The notes beneath the pieces are model-generated. The model saw only the letters and a program-made list of their open reading frames with translations. It had not been told where the DNA came from and made no database searches. Source: Dipylidium caninum (taxonomy: Eukaryota; Platyhelminthes; Cestoda; Cyclophyllidea; Dipylidiidae). From it: a DNA stretch of 64,000 nucleotides. The first letter of the stretch is position 1; every line of letters begins with the position of its first letter. Shown piece after piece: positions 61,301 to 64,000 of this stretch. Position numbers and translations under genes: made by a program. The stretch is taken from positions 522,366 through 586,365 of the forward strand of contig QEYB01000229.1 of assembly GCA_017562135.1 (NCBI GenBank). The letters are read 5' to 3'.

Positions 61301-61350
61301 ACCCTTTCTTTCTGACCTTAAAGCTAACAGCTGCCGAGGCTACCCTTTAA
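55317..61350 (+). CDS. Multi-exon gene for an unrecognised helical, Ser/Arg-rich protein (5' end missing)
   Basis: Model: exons 55317-55480, 58193-58329, 58480-58529, 58758-58945, 59067-59420, 60386-60560, 60772-61350. The sum is 1647 bases, every junction keeps frame, and the last exon ends in TAA: 548 residues plus a missing start. Best-supported are exon 1 (PPy-rich acceptor, GTGAGT donor; VQQLTTELGVVEVL), exon 2 (FLRNIAAQAANRASEAAL and ALRRRLL, coiled-coil-like) and exon 4 (IIKFGDGERGTNV, RVLMQEQATRIASIG). Exon 5 is basic and Ser/Thr/Pro-rich; exon 7 has RVLRRLEERFIRYRRAA then an Ala/Ser-rich end. The acceptors of exons 2 and 5 are weak and were chosen by phase; an alternative exon 5 start at 59,062 would end the protein at 59,182. 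No domain recognised. A cytoskeletal or centrosomal role would be a guess from the helices alone. Confidence 0.55.
55481..58192 (+). other. 2.7-kb AT-rich intron of the helical protein gene
   Basis: Much richer in A+T than the flanking exons and lacking long open frames, as expected for an intron. No transposon or RNA gene recognised inside it. Confidence 0.45.
59681..59694. repeat. Poly-C run inside an intron
   Basis: Uninterrupted run of about 14 C, in the intron after exon 5 of the helical protein gene. Length in the assembly may be unreliable. Confidence 0.6.
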
Positions 61351-64000
61351 GTGTTTGGTGTGTTTGCCTCCAAAAGGCGGAAATGTGATCTGTAGCGCAA
61401 TAAGACAGACAATCACTCATGTCGGTGGGCCGAGGTCTTCTTTTAAGCTGTGGACACGTAACAAATTTGCTGATTCTCCCTGAGATTTGTTTGCCTGTAA
61501 AACATCGGTGGAAATCCGTTTGCGGGACGTTGGCTGCTTCACATGGAGCTTTTGTTGCAAGATCACGCAAACAAACGTTTGAAGGTGAGTTTGAGGCACA
61601 GCAGACCGAGACTGGCGGATTTGTACCGCGACTGGCAAGTGCCCAGGATAGCTGGAGACGACGAAAGCTCTTCGCGACACTCAGTCTGTTCTCTCGTTTG
61701 CGATTTTGGCCATGCACTAAATCATCCGCAATCTGCTTCACTAAAGTGCTGCAACCGCCAATTCGGTTGACAGTTAGTCAGTTAGTGTCACGTGCGCACT
61801 GAAAACGGTGTGTAAAATGTCGCTTTCGAGAGACCCGCCGTCTAATTGGCTTTTCCTGTTGTTTTTTTTGTGCACAACTTCTAGTTGCCTCGATGCTCAC
61901 TACACTGAGACACGAATCGACATGTAGAAACCATTGAGGTAGACAAAGAGACAGAGAAAGTTGACGTGGGCGAAGAGGGAGGCAGACCTCCTCCTCTCCT
62001 TCCTCTTCTTCCCATCCGTTTTCACTGTGTTAAGTCACTTTGACCATTTACATTTTGGCACCCCAAATCTGTACCCCACGTGCACGCTCATACATTTTTG
62101 CTTAGTCTTTGGTATGTTGCAATACTAAGTAATTTTGCTATGGCCTTTTTTTTCAAGAGTGCACGCCCTCCCCCTCCCGCTCCGCTCTCGCCCCCTTAGT
62201 TGCCCGAAGGGGCTTCACCACTCTGTACGTCAAGTCGCATTGCCCACAAGGCTAAAAATATGCCCCCTTCGATTGGCCGGTTAAGACGCGACTTGGAGAG
62301 GAGGTTGACGCCTTTGTGGACGTTGCACACACAAATGATGTTGGCTACCCAGAAGACTAAAAAGTTGTTCAGCCTTTTCCTGCTGTCAGGTCGAATTCAG
62401 ACGCACCGAGCGTCCACAGCAGAAAATGGCATTTGTCGCACAGGCTTGGTACCAGTTTCTGACGAAAACAGAATGCTGTGGAAGCCCTCGGTTGGGTTTC
62501 GACGCGTCTCCATGAGCGCCTCTCCACCCTGCCCCGACTCTCAGGGTTAGGTGTCTGAGGCAACATGGCGCGGCACATCGAACCAGGCTTTCGATTGACA
62601 CCGCGTTTGGGTGCATTGTCTTTTCGCCCCAGATTTGCACGAGGCCTTTGGCCGCACTTGCCGGATCCTTGTCGGGAGTCCCTCTGCAGTTCTAGCAAGG
62701 CAGGCGCGCAGACGCGCGAGGACATCTTCCCGGTCGTCACGAGCGTTGGAGGGCGTTTTGACTTAGAGGAAAGTCGAAGACACGTCAGAGCACGACAGGA
62801 GTGTATTTTTTGTTTCTAAAAACTTGTTGTTTAGTGTGAAAAAGCCTTTTGGGAAGCAAACTGTTGATGAAACAGACTTCTTTCCTCATTTCGACTTACA
62901 AAATGTTACTTCTGCTTTTTTAAGAAACACTTAGACTCCTTTACAATTTCGATATCAAGGGAAGGACTTTTCGTGTAACCCAAACAGAAGGCAAAAGCTC
63001 GAAAAACCACACCTCGATTCTTCTCTGCACCTTATACACCATCGGACTCCGACCCCCATCTCTCCTTTTCCGTCCCCCGTCCCCGTCCCCGCATCCCCGT
63101 CCCCGTCCCCCGTCCCCGTTCCCCCGCCTTGGTCGAGGTGCATTTGTTGCTCCGTGCACTCTTTCCTTAAAAACACGTTCTGTGCCACCCCTCCCCGCTA
63201 CCCGCCCCACCCCCTTCTGCCCTCCCCGCACCTTCCTCCGCTTTGCATGCCCCGCGTTCGCTCGCTCACTTACACGCATCCGACATTTTGTATCGCCTTC
63301 CTCCAGCCCCCCTTCTCTCCCAACCTCTTCCCACCCCCTCCACCCCGCTCCACACCCACTCTCATTCGTGCTCTTCTGTTTCTTCGCTTTGCATTACTAG
63401 CGTCATCATTATATACGTGTGGAAGTAAAATTTTCCCTGCTTAGTTATCTTGCTGGTTTGTTTGGTGTGTGTTTCGCGTGTGCCAGTGAGTGATGTGATG
63501 ATTTGACTACTCATACTCAGGCACGTTTTGGCCGTTGAGAATCCGCGTCCTCTTTAAGCGGACAGAAGTCCAGTGCTGTCAGTAAGAGGACAACGTGGAC
63601 TTAGTGGCGCGACAACCGGGCAGATGAGGAAGGGTGCTTGGACCGCCAATCTTGTTACTCCACTGTCCACTCGCTTCTGCGCGTGAGGCGAGAGCGCTGC
63701 CTGCCTTATGTCCGCGCTCAATCCTCGATGGTCTCGCCTCATTCGTGCCTCCCAGACATGGGTTGCACTCGTGACGCTAGCTCTGCCTCGCGAAGCCCCC
63801 AGCCTTAACTAGGCGGGGCAGTGTTCTGAAGGAGTACGCCCTCCGAGTTACAAAAAAAGTGCATGTTGGAGAATTTTATATATACTGTTTGGAAAGACTT
63901 CACGAACCAAAAGCGTCCACGCAACAAGGCTGCCCACGAGACAGACTGGAACGGTGTGCACGTCATTTGCCACGAGCTACTGCAGTTTCTGATCTCTTCT
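61351..64000. other. Terminal spacer; no gene supported
   Basis: A GTGAGT donor at 61,585 ends a short open stretch (MELLLQDHANKRLK) that could be a first exon of another plus-strand gene, but no following exon is evident. A C-rich (CCCCGT)n tract fills about 63,071-63,125. Remaining frames have no recognisable motif. Confidence 0.4.
63071..63125. repeat. (CCCCGT)n G/C-skewed repeat
   Basis: Imperfect hexanucleotide units; the opposite strand is a G-run array able in principle to form G-quadruplexes. A similar CCCCCGT tract occurs at 52,175-52,235. Confidence 0.8.

Overview
The window is nuclear DNA of an animal, most likely a parasitic flatworm and possibly a tapeworm. Coding exons are split by very short GT-AG introns (35, 49, 63 and 73 bases occur). 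Proteins belong to animal families (RASSF7/8-like RA domain, CRAL-TRIO, calaxin-like EF-hand, mariner transposase relic). Gene-poor, GC-rich and microsatellite-rich spacers separate them. The flatworm/cestode assignment is inference from this style; no gene here proves it alone.

Layout. (1) 0.6-16.4 kb: four minus-strand genes in tandem, here called members A-D (A 629-1582, B 5966-7156, C 11073-12237, D 15014-16339). All share a small N-terminal domain (about 110 residues, weakly PH/PTB-like) followed by a long Ser/Arg/Lys-rich disordered tail with acidic Ser clusters. I do not recognise a function. This is the best candidate for an undescribed system. (2) 16.4-37.5 kb: no gene I can support. 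It holds a long (CTGC)n/(CTGT)n microsatellite, other simple repeats, and a decayed mariner transposase on the minus strand at about 32.33-33.26 kb. (3) 37.5-38.4 kb: an intronless calaxin/EFCAB1-like gene on the plus strand, tail to tail with a five-exon RASSF7/8-like gene on the minus strand (38.9-40.0 kb). (4) 40.2-50.4 kb: a locally duplicated region with two intact seven-exon CRAL-TRIO genes (41,852-44,438 and 47,883-50,437), a decayed CRAL-TRIO 5' half (40.22-41.18 kb), and a chimeric relic (45.5-46.0 kb) joining RASSF exons 3-4 to CRAL-TRIO exon 2. (5) 50.4-61.4 kb: GC-rich low-complexity spacer, then a plus-strand multi-exon gene (55.3-61.35 kb, 5' end unresolved) for an unrecognised helical/Ser-rich protein. 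(6) 61.4-64 kb: nothing supported.

How they relate: the four tandem paralogs look like one expanding family of intracellular proteins. The CRAL-TRIO pair is a lipid-transfer family kept by tandem duplication, with failed copies beside it. The calaxin-like gene points to cilia or flagella; the RASSF-like gene to a scaffold of cell junctions or the cytoskeleton. No operon or shared pathway links these blocks.

All splice models were built by eye from reading frame, phase and GT/AG sites; no expression or homology search was available.
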